A DNA stretch of 64,000 nucleotides, taken from assembly GCF_015708085.1 (NCBI RefSeq), contig NZ_JADNYM010000015.1, positions 50,044-114,043 on the forward strand, given 5' to 3'. Positions 1-9,655 of this stretch are shown here, piece by piece. Both the position numbers and the translations under genes were made by a program. The DNA is from Arthrobacter terrae. Its GTDB lineage: Bacteria > Actinomycetota > Actinomycetes > Actinomycetales > Micrococcaceae. Under the pieces are notes generated by a model that saw only the letters and a list, made by a program, of their open reading frames with translations, searched no databases and had not been told where the DNA came from. Numbering within the stretch: position 1 is the stretch's first letter; each line of letters begins with the position of its first letter.

Positions 1-621
<621 letters not shown>

Positions 622-627
622 ATTTTC

Positions 628-636
628 ACCATAACA
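628..636 (-). promoter_or_regulatory. Candidate extended -10 promoter of the leuA leader
   Basis: The reverse strand reads TGTTATGGT, an extended -10 (TGn plus TATGGT), six bases before the leader-peptide ATG at 621. A weak TTCACC lies 19 bases further upstream. If used, transcription would begin at or next to the leader ATG. This rests on motif spacing only. Confidence 0.35.
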
Positions 637-738
637 CGGGGCGTGGGATGATGGTGAACCAGCGCTTCCGCCTTTGTGAGGACAATATTTGTTGCCACGA
701 ATCGGTGCGGACAATCCATTACGGAAGGCAGACAGCGG

Positions 739-2862
739 ATGACAACTCCCTTTCAGCAGCACGCCGAGACCAGAGCCGTCGGCACACAACAGGGCTCACC
801 CACCGTGGCGCAAGCCGCAGCACGGCCCGGAGCGCGGGCTGCGGCGCAAGCCTCAGGCAGCCGTGCCAGCAGCAGCGGGATCAGCTCCGTCAACGGTGAT
901 CCGTCGGTCCGTCCGCAGGATGACCTCTACCGACGGGTCAACGGTCATTGGCTTGACCATGAAACCATCCCCGCGGACCGGGCCCTGACCGGTTCTTTCG
1001 TAACGCTCCGGGACGAGGCGGAATCGGCCGTCCGGTCCATTATTGAACAAGCGGCAGGGCGCGCAGAGGGTGGCGACGGCGCCTCCCCGGCACGTACGGG
1101 ATCGCCCGTGACAACGGGATCGCCCGTGGAGGCCAAGTTCGGCGATCTTTACACCAGCTTCATGGACGAGGCCGGCATTGAGGCCGCCCGAGCCACTCCG
1201 CTGCGGGAACGGCTGGCCACAATTTCCGCCAGCGAAGACATCGAATCCTTCGTTCGTACAATGGGCCGGCTGGACCGCACCGGTAACGACGGACTGTTCG
1301 GCGGCTACGTGAATAATGATGCCGGCGACCCGCAGCGGTGCCTGCTGCATCTGTACCAGGGTGGCCTGGGCCTGCCGGATGAGTCGTATTACCGCCAGGA
1401 TCAATTCGCACCGATCCGCGCCGCATACCTCGCCTACGTCTCGACCATGTTCACGCTGGCTGGTGTCCCGGACCCGGATGCCGCTGCCGTAAGAGTCGTA
1501 GCGCTGGAGACGGATATTGCCGCCGTGCATTGGGACACCGTGACCATGCGGGACCCGCAAAAGACGTACAACCTGAAAACCCGCGAAGACGCGCTCGCCT
1601 TATTTCCGCTGCTGGCCCAATGGTTCGAGGGCATGGCGCTAGCTGAAGCCAAGACCGTCGAGCTGGTAGTGGCTACGCCCGAATTTTTCATCGGGGCTGC
1701 GCAGCTGCTGCTGCAAAAGCCGTTGCGTGACTGGCAGGAATGGCTGTCCCTGCGGATAATTTCCGGCGCTGCGTCTTACCTTTCCAACGACTTTGTCGAG
1801 GCAGACTTCGCGTTTTACGGCACCACGCTCAGCGGGACGGAAGAGATCAAGGAGCGCTGGAAGCGCGGTGTCGCGCTGGTGCAAGGATCCCTCGGCGAGG
1901 CGGTCGGGCAAATCTATGTGGGACTGCACTTTCCCCAAAGCCACAAGGTCCGGATGGAGCTTCTGGTCGCTAACCTGATCGAGGCCTACCGGCAAAGCAT
2001 CTCGGCGCTGACCTGGATGAGCGCCGAAACCATCGCGCGGGCCCTGCAGAAACTGGACGCTTTCACCCCCAAGATCGGCTACCCGGACAAATGGCGGGAC
2101 TTTTCTTCCCTTGTCATTGACGCCGGGGATCTGATCGGCAATCTTGAGCGCAGCCACGAATTTGAGCTCGAACGCCAACTGGCGAAAATCGGCGCTCCGA
2201 TCGACCGCGGCGAATGGCTGATGACCCCGCAGACGGTCAATGCCTACTACAACCCGACGATGAACGAGGTTGTTTTTCCAGCGGCTATTCTGCAGCCGCC
2301 GTTCTTCGACGCCAACGCCGACGACGCCGCTAACTACGGCGGGATCGGCGCCGTAATCGGCCATGAGATTGGTCACGGTTTCGATGACAAGGGCTCTCAA
2401 TTCGACGGCACGGGTGCGTTGCGCAACTGGTGGACCGAGGCCGACCGAGCGGCCTTTGACCAGCTCACTGCCAAGTTGGTGGAACAGTACAGCGTCCTGA
2501 GTCCGGAAGCTGCACCGGGGCACTTCGTCAATGGTGAGTTGACCTTGGGCGAGAACATCGGTGATCTGGGCGGTCTGACCATCGGTTATCAGGCGTATTT
2601 GCTCAGCCTCAATGGCCAGGAGCCACCGGTCATCGACGGTATGACGGGGGCGCAGCGGTTCTTCTTCTCGTGGGCCGAATGCTGGCGCAGCAAAATCCGC
2701 CCCGAAGAGGCTTTGCGCAGGCTGACCGTGGATCCGCACTCGCCCGCGGAGCTGCGCTGCAACGCCGTCGTGCGTAATCTCAATGCTTTCCACGACGCGT
2801 TCGGTGTCACTACTTCGGACGGACTCTGGCTGGACCCCGCGGATCGGGTGCGTATCTGGTAA
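739..2862 (+). CDS. pepO: M13 family zinc metallopeptidase (neprilysin/PepO-like)
   Basis: Zinc endopeptidase or oligopeptidase of the neprilysin family, 707 aa from the chosen start. The catalytic HEIGH is at residues 542-546 inside VIGHEIGHGFDDKG. The third zinc ligand and its partner are in ENIGDLGG (605-612), and the substrate-binding NAYYNP lies before the zinc site. I see no signal peptide or membrane segment, so it is probably cytosolic, as for many actinobacterial PepO enzymes. The frame is open from 676, but the ATG at 739 has GGAAGG upstream and gives the usual N-terminal length. The first 60 residues are low-complexity Ala/Ser/Gly, and an 18-bp period repeat encodes TGSPVTTGSPV near residue 120. 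Confidence 0.93.
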   Translation: MTTPFQQHAETRAVGTQQGSPTVAQAAARPGARAAAQASGSRASSSGISSVNGDPSVRPQDDLYRRVNGHWLDHETIPADRALTGSFVTLRDEAESAVRSIIEQAAGRAEGGDGASPARTGSPVTTGSPVEAKFGDLYTSFMDEAGIEAARATPLRERLATISASEDIESFVRTMGRLDRTGNDGLFGGYVNNDAGDPQRCLLHLYQGGLGLPDESYYRQDQFAPIRAAYLAYVSTMFTLAGVPDPDAAAVRVVALETDIAAVHWDTVTMRDPQKTYNLKTREDALALFPLLAQWFEGMALAEAKTVELVVATPEFFIGAAQLLLQKPLRDWQEWLSLRIISGAASYLSNDFVEADFAFYGTTLSGTEEIKERWKRGVALVQGSLGEAVGQIYVGLHFPQSHKVRMELLVANLIEAYRQSISALTWMSAETIARALQKLDAFTPKIGYPDKWRDFSSLVIDAGDLIGNLERSHEFELERQLAKIGAPIDRGEWLMTPQTVNAYYNPTMNEVVFPAAILQPPFFDANADDAANYGGIGAVIGHEIGHGFDDKGSQFDGTGALRNWWTEADRAAFDQLTAKLVEQYSVLSPEAAPGHFVNGELTLGENIGDLGGLTIGYQAYLLSLNGQEPPVIDGMTGAQRFFFSWAECWRSKIRPEEALRRLTVDPHSPAELRCNAVVRNLNAFHDAFGVTTSDGLWLDPADRVRIW
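1096..1131. repeat. 18-bp period duplication inside pepO
   Basis: ACGGGATCGCCCGTG occurs at 1096-1110 and again at 1114-1128, giving TGSPV twice in the protein. It is an in-frame duplication in a low-complexity stretch. Confidence 0.7.
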
Positions 2863-2891
2863 TCCTGCCGACCCGGCGGCCACGCCGGTAG

Positions 2892-2947
2892 CACCCTTTG
2901 CAGACAGGGACGCCGGCTTCAGCGGGGGTCCCTGTCTGCAAAGGGTG
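2892..2947. terminator. Long perfect hairpin after pepO (20-bp stem)
   Basis: Positions 2892-2911 are perfectly complementary to 2928-2947, with a 16-base loop. The arm begins CACCCTTTGCAGACAGGG. It starts 29 bases after the pepO stop and has no T-run after it. It is best read as the transcription terminator of pepO, of the tailless type common in actinobacteria. Confidence 0.75.
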
Positions 2948-3012
2948 TTCTAACTCAGCCACCTGTGACGGTTAGAGTCACTCATCACATCGGAAGATGG
3001 CAGGATGGGGAC

Positions 3013-3540
3013 ATGACTCCTGCCCACGGTTTTTCCGGCTTCCTCCGGCGGCCCCAGCCCATTAGGCCCAAGGCGGGCCAGGAATCGGTGTGGGACTACC
3101 CGCGGCCACCAAGGGTCGAGTTGCGATCGGAACGGGTCATCGTGCGCCTTGGCGGGCAGCTAATTGCGGACACCACCGATGCAGTGCGCGTCCTGGAAAC
3201 GAGTCATCCGCCCGTCTACTACCTGCCCTTGGACTCCTTCCCGGCCGGTGTCCTCCTCCCGGTTAACGGCACCAGCTTCTGCGAGTTCAAAGGAGAAGCG
3301 CACTACTTTGACTTAGTTGGCGGCGGAGCCGTCGTTCCCCGCGCCGGATGGACCTACCCGGAACCAACCAGGGGTTTCGACGCGCTCAGTACCCGGGTGG
3401 CCCTCTACCCCGGCCAGATGGACTCCTGCGAGATCAACGGCGAGCAGGTCACCTTCCAGGCTGGCGACTTCTACGGCGGTTGGATCACCAAAGAGATAGT
3501 TGGCCCGTTCAAGGGCGGCCCTGGTACGGCAAGGTGGTGA
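3013..3540 (+). CDS. DUF427 domain-containing protein
   Basis: 175-residue protein with the DUF427 core: QESVWDYPRPP, then VIVRLGGQLIADT, LETSHPPVYYLP and later YPGQMDSCEINGEQV and FYGGWITKEIVGPFKG. Members are small cytosolic beta-fold proteins of unclear biochemical role. The ATG at 3013 follows GGATGGGG closely; a GTG at 2965 in the same frame would add 16 residues not typical of the family. It is a lone gene behind the pepO hairpin and convergent with the LCP gene. The domain call is firm and the function unknown. Confidence 0.85.
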   Translation: MTPAHGFSGFLRRPQPIRPKAGQESVWDYPRPPRVELRSERVIVRLGGQLIADTTDAVRVLETSHPPVYYLPLDSFPAGVLLPVNGTSFCEFKGEAHYFDLVGGGAVVPRAGWTYPEPTRGFDALSTRVALYPGQMDSCEINGEQVTFQAGDFYGGWITKEIVGPFKGGPGTARW

Positions 3541-3719
3541 GCACGTCGCTCCTGCGCGCCGGTAAAACGTACCCCTGACATGGCGTCTGGCTGCAAGTGT
3601 TCCACAAGCGGACAGACTTTGCACACACTTTGGATAGTCTCCATCCACCGGCGGCGGATCAGTGGTGGGCTGCCTCCAAGCGTCCTTGCCGTACGGTTTT
3701 TTGTTGTCTGAAACGACCC
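3541..3719. other. Convergent intergenic region, DUF427 / LCP gene
   Basis: 179 bases between converging genes. A short CCGTACGG palindrome followed by TTTTTTG near 3690-3703 could end rightward transcription. I see no gene here. Confidence 0.4.
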
Positions 3720-5318
3720 CTAGTTCGGTGGGTACATCTCCGGATTGACCGTCAGGCACTTTCCGGACTGATCCGCCGTGCTGGCTACGATATCCGGCGG
3801 CAGCGCGGTTTTGCCGAAGGTGGTTCCGGAGGCGAAGTCCGTGCCGATGTTCAGCCGGACGCCGTTGACTCCCGTTGAAGCCACCAGCGCGCTGGCGGGT
3901 ATTCCGAAGAGGGCCGCAACGTCAGTAGCGACGTCCTTGAATCCCTCACCGTAACCGATGGTCGTTGTGGCGGCGGTGTTTTCCGGGATCTGCGAAAGAT
4001 CGGTGTATCCGGCTCCCTGCAGCGTGGCAGTCAGCTCCGTGGTGCGGTCCGGAATTCCGGTGGCGTTGACGACATTGATCGGCTGGATGCTCTTGTCATA
4101 CGCAGCGGCGGACGGCGCAGGTACAGCTGGTGCCTGGCTTGCCGGGGACGACGGACTCGTCGAGGCGCCGGCGGCTGAACCGCCGGTCAGATCCGTTCCA
4201 TTATGCAGCGCGGTGAATAGCTCATTGGCCGCAGGCTGGGAGAGGATATTCCGATTCGGGTCCGCAGGGAAAGGCACCCAGGGTGCGGTAATGAAGGCGA
4301 CCTTGGCCAGGTCGACGTTTTTGAGCCGATTGGCAATTGCCACCATTGCGGGGATATTGGCCAAGCCACTGTCAATCGTCAGGTTCTTGGTGATCGCGTC
4401 GGCGATGTTGTAGACCTTGGGCAGATCGGAGAGGGTTCCATCGCTTTTGATCTTGCGGACCATCGAGCCGAGAAAATACTGCTGCGCCTGAATCCGTGCA
4501 ATATCACTGGCATCCCCGAAGGAATGCCGGGTCCGCAGGAAGGCAAGTGCTTGTTCGCCCTGCACCAGGCTGTTCCCCGCCGGGAGAACCAGCCCGGAGC
4601 CGTTCACATCGTCCACTGAGTGGTCGACGCAGACTTCGACGCCGCCGATCACATTGGACAAGTCCTTGACTGCGGTGAAATCGGCCAGCATAAAGTGGTC
4701 AATATGCAGACCGGTGAGCTGATTGATCGCCGCTACCGTACATCCCGGGCCACCATTGTTGAGCGCGGTATTGAGTTGTCCCAGCGCCTGCGCCGGAAAC
4801 GTCTGCCCGCTCTTGGGGTCCTTGCACGCCGGCAGGGGCACCATCAAGTCGCGGGGAAAACTGACCACACTGACTTGTTTATTGCCCTTGGAGATGTTCA
4901 TCAACATCATCACATCCGAGTGGCCCTCACCCGTGGCATCCGCCGAGGATCCGTAGGCGCCATTGGTGCCATCACGTGTGTCGGTGCCCAGGATGAGGAT
5001 CTGCAGGGCGTCCTTGCTGTTATTTACGGGAACAACTTTGCCGCTGGCACCGTCAGCCAGGTTCAGTTCGCCCACCTGTACATTGTTCTGCAGCCGCATC
5101 ACCATGAAACCGGCAACGGCGACGGCCCCGACTACAACAAGGGCAACCGCTGCTGCGATAATTTTCAGCCGCAGCGCTTTCCGTCCGGCCGCACGGAAGT
5201 GCCGCCCGCTGCTGCCATGCGCCGCGCTGTTTTCGTGCGTTCGGACGGGCGCTGCACCGGCGCGGGCCCCACCCTGGTGCCCGGCATCAGCACCCTGCTG
5301 GGCACGACGTCGCGCCAT
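3720..5318 (-). CDS. LCP (LytR-CpsA-Psr) family cell-wall glycopolymer ligase
   Basis: Membrane-anchored phosphotransferase that attaches wall glycopolymers to peptidoglycan. The 532-aa protein has a basic cytosolic tail (1-51), one membrane segment at about 52-74, then the LCP domain with ILILGTDTRDG (about 107-117) and VVSFPRDLMVPLP (about 152-164), whose Arg and Asp residues bind the polyprenyl pyrophosphate. A LytR C-terminal domain begins near INVVNATGIPDRT. The ATG at 5318 was chosen because GGAAGG lies about 7 bases upstream; the frame is open further up but without support. It lies 95 bases downstream of era on the same strand. A small inverted repeat (taagtg/cactta, 5353-5370) lies between them. 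Confidence 0.92.
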   Translation of the reverse strand: MARRRAQQGADAGHQGGARAGAAPVRTHENSAAHGSSGRHFRAAGRKALRLKIIAAAVALVVVGAVAVAGFMVMRLQNNVQVGELNLADGASGKVVPVNNSKDALQILILGTDTRDGTNGAYGSSADATGEGHSDVMMLMNISKGNKQVSVVSFPRDLMVPLPACKDPKSGQTFPAQALGQLNTALNNGGPGCTVAAINQLTGLHIDHFMLADFTAVKDLSNVIGGVEVCVDHSVDDVNGSGLVLPAGNSLVQGEQALAFLRTRHSFGDASDIARIQAQQYFLGSMVRKIKSDGTLSDLPKVYNIADAITKNLTIDSGLANIPAMVAIANRLKNVDLAKVAFITAPWVPFPADPNRNILSQPAANELFTALHNGTDLTGGSAAGASTSPSSPASQAPAVPAPSAAAYDKSIQPINVVNATGIPDRTTELTATLQGAGYTDLSQIPENTAATTTIGYGEGFKDVATDVAALFGIPASALVASTGVNGVRLNIGTDFASGTTFGKTALPPDIVASTADQSGKCLTVNPEMYPPN

Positions 5319-5413
5319 TGAGAAACCTTCCGTAGACAATAAATACCTCAGATAAGTGTAGGGGCACTTAGCTGGACGCAACCTTTACCCGGCCGGTGCC
5401 CCACCCGTTGGCC

Positions 5414-6382
5414 TTAGAAGCCGAGTTTGACCAGCTGTTTTGGATCGCGCTGCCAGTCCTTGGCCACCTTGACGTGCAGGTCCAAATAGATCCGCGTTCC
5501 CAGCAGCGCTTCGATGCCCTTGCGCGCCGCGCTGCCCACCTCCTGGAGCCGCGAGCCCGCCCGGCCGATGATGATGGCTTTCTGCGAGGGACGCTCAACG
5601 TAGAGGTTCACCCGGACATCCAGGAACTGGTTGTCCTCCGCCCTGCCTTCGCGCGGAATAATTTCCTCCACGACGACGGCCAGGGAGTGCGGAAGTTCGT
5701 CGCGGACGCCTTCCAGCGCGGCCTCGCGGACCAGCTCCGCCACCATAACGGCCACCGGTTCGTCGGTGAGCTCACCATCGGGGTACAGCGGAGGGGAAGG
5801 CGGCATGAAGCCGGCCAGCACGGTGGAGACAGTCTCCACCTGGAACCCGTCCGCGGCGGATACGGGAACGATGTCCGCCCACCCTTGCGCGCCGAGCACC
5901 TCCCGGCCCAACTGAGCCACGGCCAGTAACTGTTCGGTCAGCGCCTGCCGGTCCACCAGATCCGTTTTAGTAACCAGGGCGACTATGGGCTTATTGCCGA
6001 CATTGGCCAGCTGCTTGGCAATGAACCGGTCCCCGGGACCGATCTTTTCGTTGGCCGGCAGGCAGAAACCAATTGCGTCCACCTCGGACAAGGTGGCTGC
6101 GACGAGGTCATTGAGCCGCTGTCCCAGCAGGGTCCGCGGACGGTGCAGCCCAGGGGTGTCCACCAGGATCAGCTGGAAATTTTCCCGGTGCACGATGCCA
6201 CGAATGGTGTGCCGGGTGGTCTGCGGCTTGGCCGAGGTGATAGCCACCTTCTGCCCCACCAGGGCGTTGGTCAGGGTGGATTTTCCCGCGTTCGGGCGCC
6301 CTGCCAGGACGGCGAAGCCGGCATGGAAACCCCCGTACTGGTCATCGGTACCCTGCTGGTCCTTATTCCTGGACTTTGTCAT
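5414..6382 (-). CDS. era: GTPase Era (16S rRNA / 30S maturation)
   Basis: Ribosome-associated GTPase needed for 30S subunit maturation. The 322-aa protein has G1 GRPNAGKST at 28-36, G3 DTPGL, G4 TKTD and a G5-like VSAA. A C-terminal KH domain carries IIIGRAGSRLQEVG and ends with VAKDWQRDPKQLVKLGF, the usual Era terminus. The ATG at 6382 overlaps the stop of the upstream CNNM gene (ATGA), so the two are translationally coupled. It is the last gene of the phoH-ybeY-CNNM-era run. Confidence 0.97.
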   Translation of the reverse strand: MTKSRNKDQQGTDDQYGGFHAGFAVLAGRPNAGKSTLTNALVGQKVAITSAKPQTTRHTIRGIVHRENFQLILVDTPGLHRPRTLLGQRLNDLVAATLSEVDAIGFCLPANEKIGPGDRFIAKQLANVGNKPIVALVTKTDLVDRQALTEQLLAVAQLGREVLGAQGWADIVPVSAADGFQVETVSTVLAGFMPPSPPLYPDGELTDEPVAVMVAELVREAALEGVRDELPHSLAVVVEEIIPREGRAEDNQFLDVRVNLYVERPSQKAIIIGRAGSRLQEVGSAARKGIEALLGTRIYLDLHVKVAKDWQRDPKQLVKLGF

Positions 6383-7758
6383 GCTTTGCTCCCTGTCGCG
6401 CTGTTACCGGCGCTGTTGTCGGCCCTGTTACCGGCGCTGTTGCTGTCGTCGTCGTGCAAGATGGTGGCGTTGAAGGCGTTGTCGGTCGTAGATTCAGTGT
6501 CCGCCGGTAGCGGGGCGGTGGCAATAATATGGCTGACGCGGTTACGCCGGCCTTCCAGCCGCTGCGCGTGCAGCCGGATTCCGGCCACCTGCGCTTCACT
6601 GCCAACGATGGGTACACGGCCCAAATGTTTGGCAAGGAGTCCGCCCACGGTGTCCACTTCGTCGTCGTCCAGATCCAGCCCGAAAAGCTCGCCCAGATCA
6701 TCGACACCCAGCCGCGCACTGACCAGATAACGGCCGTGGCCCAGGTCCTGGACCTCCGGGGCCTCGGAATCGTACTCATCCACGATCTCCCCGACGATCT
6801 CCTCGATCAGATCCTCGAGCGTCACCAGCCCCGCAGTGCCGCCATATTCGTCGATGACGATAGCGACGTGGGTCGATTCGACCTGCAGTTCCTTGAGAAG
6901 GTCCGTCACTAACTTGGAATCGGGCACGTAGCGCACGGCGCGGGCAATTATTTCCACAGCCGGAGCGGTTCCGTCTGCGGCCAGCCGGTGTTCAGTGGCC
7001 ACGACGTCCTTCAGGTACAGGATGCCGAGGATCTGATCGGTATTGTCACCAATGACCGGTATCCTGGAGTAGCCCGAGTCCAGGAACAGCGTCATGGCCT
7101 CCGCCAGCGTGGAACCCTTGTCGATGCCGACCATGTCCGTTCGCGGCACCATGACCGAGCGCACCACGGTGTCGCCAAGATCAAAGACGCTCTGAATCAA
7201 TTCCGCCTCGTTGTCCTCGATCATCTCCGAATCGCTCGCCCGGTCAACGAACTCGCGGAACTCCTCTTCGCTGACAAAGGCATCGTCGCCGATCGGAGCC
7301 CCCGGAGCCACAATGTTTCCGAGCCGAACCAGCCAGCCGGGTACCGGGCCCAACAGCCAGCACAGAAAACGCACCAGTGCAGCAGTCCTTCCAACGACCG
7401 CGGCGGAGTGCAACCGGCCCAGCTGGCGCGGAGATACACCGACCAAAACGAACGCGATGACGGTGATAACGGCGGTGGCCACCAGCCCGGCCAGCCAGAT
7501 ATTGTCCATCAAGTTCAGAAAAAGGACCGCACCGGAGACAGCGACGGCCATTTCGAAAAAGACCCGCCAGAACCGCAGCGCGTTCATGTGCGTGACGGGA
7601 GCGGCCATGATTTTCGCCAGCGAAACCCCCCGGCTGTGCGCCGCCACAATTTCGGCATCATGCCGAGGGAAGAAATTGAAGGCCGCGTCCGCCGCGGTCA
7701 GCACGGCCGCAAAGGCAAGGAAGACAAGTCCCATAGCGGTCAACGCCAGGGTGATCAC
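6379..7758 (-). CDS. CNNM/CorC family membrane protein with CBS domains (hemolysin family)
   Basis: 459-residue protein of the CNNM transporter-associated family, linked to magnesium or cation handling. Order: an N-terminal DUF21/CNNM membrane domain with about four hydrophobic segments in residues 1-145, two CBS domains around 205-330 ([14 protein letters not shown] opens the first), then a CorC/HlyC C-terminal domain. A low-complexity Asp/Asn/Ser tail ends the protein. The GTG start at 7758 overlaps the ybeY stop (GTGA), and its own stop overlaps the era start. Old annotations call these hemolysins; that activity is not implied. Confidence 0.92.
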   Translation of the reverse strand: MITLALTAMGLVFLAFAAVLTAADAAFNFFPRHDAEIVAAHSRGVSLAKIMAAPVTHMNALRFWRVFFEMAVAVSGAVLFLNLMDNIWLAGLVATAVITVIAFVLVGVSPRQLGRLHSAAVVGRTAALVRFLCWLLGPVPGWLVRLGNIVAPGAPIGDDAFVSEEEFREFVDRASDSEMIEDNEAELIQSVFDLGDTVVRSVMVPRTDMVGIDKGSTLAEAMTLFLDSGYSRIPVIGDNTDQILGILYLKDVVATEHRLAADGTAPAVEIIARAVRYVPDSKLVTDLLKELQVESTHVAIVIDEYGGTAGLVTLEDLIEEIVGEIVDEYDSEAPEVQDLGHGRYLVSARLGVDDLGELFGLDLDDDEVDTVGGLLAKHLGRVPIVGSEAQVAGIRLHAQRLEGRRNRVSHIIATAPLPADTESTTDNAFNATILHDDDSNSAGNRADNSAGNSATGSKA

Positions 7759-8228
7759 TGCATGGTCTCCCGGGGTGCGTCCTTACCCAGGAAGCCGGAA
7801 AGCAGTTCCCGCTGCAGGGTGAACATCTCTTCCTTCTCCTCCGGCTCGCCGTGGTCGTAGCCCAGCAGATGCAAGAGACCATGCGTGGTGAGCAGCAGCA
7901 GCTCCTCATCCATCGGATGCCCGGCCGCCTCTGCCTGCTCGGTGGCAACCTGCGGGCAGAGCACGATGTCCCCGAGCAGGCCGGCCGGTGCGGGCCGATC
8001 CGGCGTACCCGGGCGCAGCTCGTCCATCGGGAAGGACAGCACATCGGTTGGCCCCGGCTCATCCATCCACTCGATGTGCAGCTTCTCCATCGCCGCCGCA
8101 TCGGCCAGAATGATCGACAGCTCGGCCTGCGGATGGACATAGAGCCGTTCGAGAATGAACCGTGCCAGCCGGATTAGTTCCGTCTCCGCCACGGAGATTC
8201 CCGATTCATTGTTGACTTCGATGCTCAT
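7755..8228 (-). CDS. ybeY: rRNA maturation endoribonuclease YbeY
   Basis: Single-strand endoribonuclease for 16S rRNA 3' maturation and ribosome quality control. The metal-binding signature [11 protein letters not shown] is complete, with His116, His120 and His126 in a 157-aa protein. [11 protein letters not shown] at 60-70 is also typical. The ATG at 8228 overlaps the phoH stop (ATGA), and the stop overlaps the GTG of the CNNM gene. The position between phoH and the CNNM gene is the conserved actinobacterial order. Confidence 0.97.
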   Translation of the reverse strand: MSIEVNNESGISVAETELIRLARFILERLYVHPQAELSIILADAAAMEKLHIEWMDEPGPTDVLSFPMDELRPGTPDRPAPAGLLGDIVLCPQVATEQAEAAGHPMDEELLLLTTHGLLHLLGYDHGEPEEKEEMFTLQRELLSGFLGKDAPRETMQ

Positions 8229-9298
8229 GATCGTCCGTTCACGGAGTGGCCGCTGTATCCGCTAAGGATCTGCTCTTCGTCCCAGCGGCCGTAGGCCCTG
8301 ACAATGTCACCGACAAGCTTGTGCCGCACCACATCGGCGGCCTCCAGAAAGGAAAAATGGATATCGTCGATGCCGGTGAGTATTTTCTCCACTATCCGCA
8401 GCCCGGAACGGGCCCCGGCCGGCAGGTCAACCTGGGTCACATCACCGGTCACCACCATCTTCGAACCGAACCCGAGCCGGGTCAGGAACATTTTCATCTG
8501 TTCCGGCGTGGTGTTCTGAGCCTCGTCGAGAATAATGAAGGCGTCATTGAGCGTTCTGCCGCGCATATAGGCCAGCGGCGCCACTTCGATCGTACCGGCG
8601 GCCATCAGCCGCGGAATGGATTCCGGATCCATCATCTCGTGCAGGGCGTCATATAAGGGACGTAGATACGGATCGATCTTCTCGCTCAGCGTACCCGGCA
8701 GAAAGCCCAGCCGTTCGCCGGCCTCGACTGCCGGTCGGGTGAGGATAATCCGCGTGACTTCCTTTTGCTGCAGGGCCTGGACAGCCTTGGCCATCGCCAG
8801 ATAGGTCTTTCCCGTTCCCGCCGGGCCGATCCCAAAGACAACGGTGTTGGCGTCAATAGCATCCACGTAATTTTTCTGATTCAGCGTCTTGGGCCGGATG
8901 GTGCGGCCCCTGCTGGAGAGGATGTTGTGGGTGAGTACGTCAACGGGTGATGCCGCTTGGGAGTGCAGCATGGAAACGAGCTGTTCAAGCACGGCGGGGG
9001 TTACGGTCGTCCGACGTTCCACCAGCCCCCTGACCTCTTCAAAGAGCCGCATGATCCGGGGTACGTCGGCCGCCGGGCCGGAGATGGCGAGTTCGTTGCC
9101 GCGGACGTGAAAGTCCAGCGTAGGGTAAGCGGCTTCAACGAAACGCAACGCCTCGTCCTGCGCACCCAAGGACTGCACCATTTGCTCCGGAGAATCGAAG
9201 GAAACTACTTCGGTCCGGGTGCCGGGCTGCGCAGCCTCCACGAAGGAGGTGTCTGCGGGGTGCCGCAAAGGGTGATTGCTTGCTGTTGAATCTGTCAT
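8225..9298 (-). CDS. phoH: PhoH-like ATPase
   Basis: Cytosolic P-loop ATPase of the PhoH family, thought to act on RNA together with YbeY. Walker A GPAGTGKT is at 158-165 and Walker [10 protein letters not shown] follows. The 357-aa length and the N-terminal domain (residues 30-110) fit PhoH-L rather than the toxin-antitoxin PhoH2 fusion, because no PIN domain is present. The ATG at 9298 heads a run of four overlapping genes (phoH, ybeY, CNNM, era). rsmE and dnaJ lie upstream on the same strand but are separated by the GerMN lipoprotein gene. Confidence 0.95.
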   Translation of the reverse strand: MTDSTASNHPLRHPADTSFVEAAQPGTRTEVVSFDSPEQMVQSLGAQDEALRFVEAAYPTLDFHVRGNELAISGPAADVPRIMRLFEEVRGLVERRTTVTPAVLEQLVSMLHSQAASPVDVLTHNILSSRGRTIRPKTLNQKNYVDAIDANTVVFGIGPAGTGKTYLAMAKAVQALQQKEVTRIILTRPAVEAGERLGFLPGTLSEKIDPYLRPLYDALHEMMDPESIPRLMAAGTIEVAPLAYMRGRTLNDAFIILDEAQNTTPEQMKMFLTRLGFGSKMVVTGDVTQVDLPAGARSGLRIVEKILTGIDDIHFSFLEAADVVRHKLVGDIVRAYGRWDEEQILSGYSGHSVNGRS

Positions 9299-9655
9299 AT
9301 CGGCAGGCCGCTTCCGGCCCTGAATCTCTCCCTGGCGTAGTTGACGTGTTTTCCCACCACGTCCTTCCCTCTTATCCTACGGCACTGGTTTCGGCCCCTG
9401 CGGGGCGTGCGCCGTAGGAACCCGCACCGGGAGCGCCAAGCGAAGACGCTGAGCGAAGCCGGCAGGCAGCGGGGCTCACAGCTCGGACACAAATAATATC
9501 GGCGCGATCTCAAAAGGGTTTCGATACGGTTTCAGTTCCGCCGGAAAGCGCCCTGAGGTCAGTCCGGCGCCGGACGTTGTGCAAGGGTGGTTAGGACCCC
9601 GGCGTCGGCGGGGTGCTCTTGGGGGTTTTCGCGGAAAGGATGCGTCATCAGGTCT
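9299..9655. other. Divergent intergenic region, phoH / GerMN lipoprotein
   Basis: About 350 bases between divergent genes. It holds an inverted repeat (CCTACGGC at 9376-9383 with GCCGTAGG at 9411-9418, enclosing GCCCC/GGGGC), which would fold into the 5' leader or promoter zone of phoH. I recognise no clear -35/-10 pair and no gene. Confidence 0.5.

Noticed and set aside
1639..2883. Long open frame antisense to pepO (414 aa)
   Set aside because: It is the mirror of a high-GC coding region; pepO on the other strand has complete catalytic motifs.
9299..9655. Riboswitch in the phoH leader
   Set aside because: The hairpin at 9376-9418 has no recognisable class motifs.
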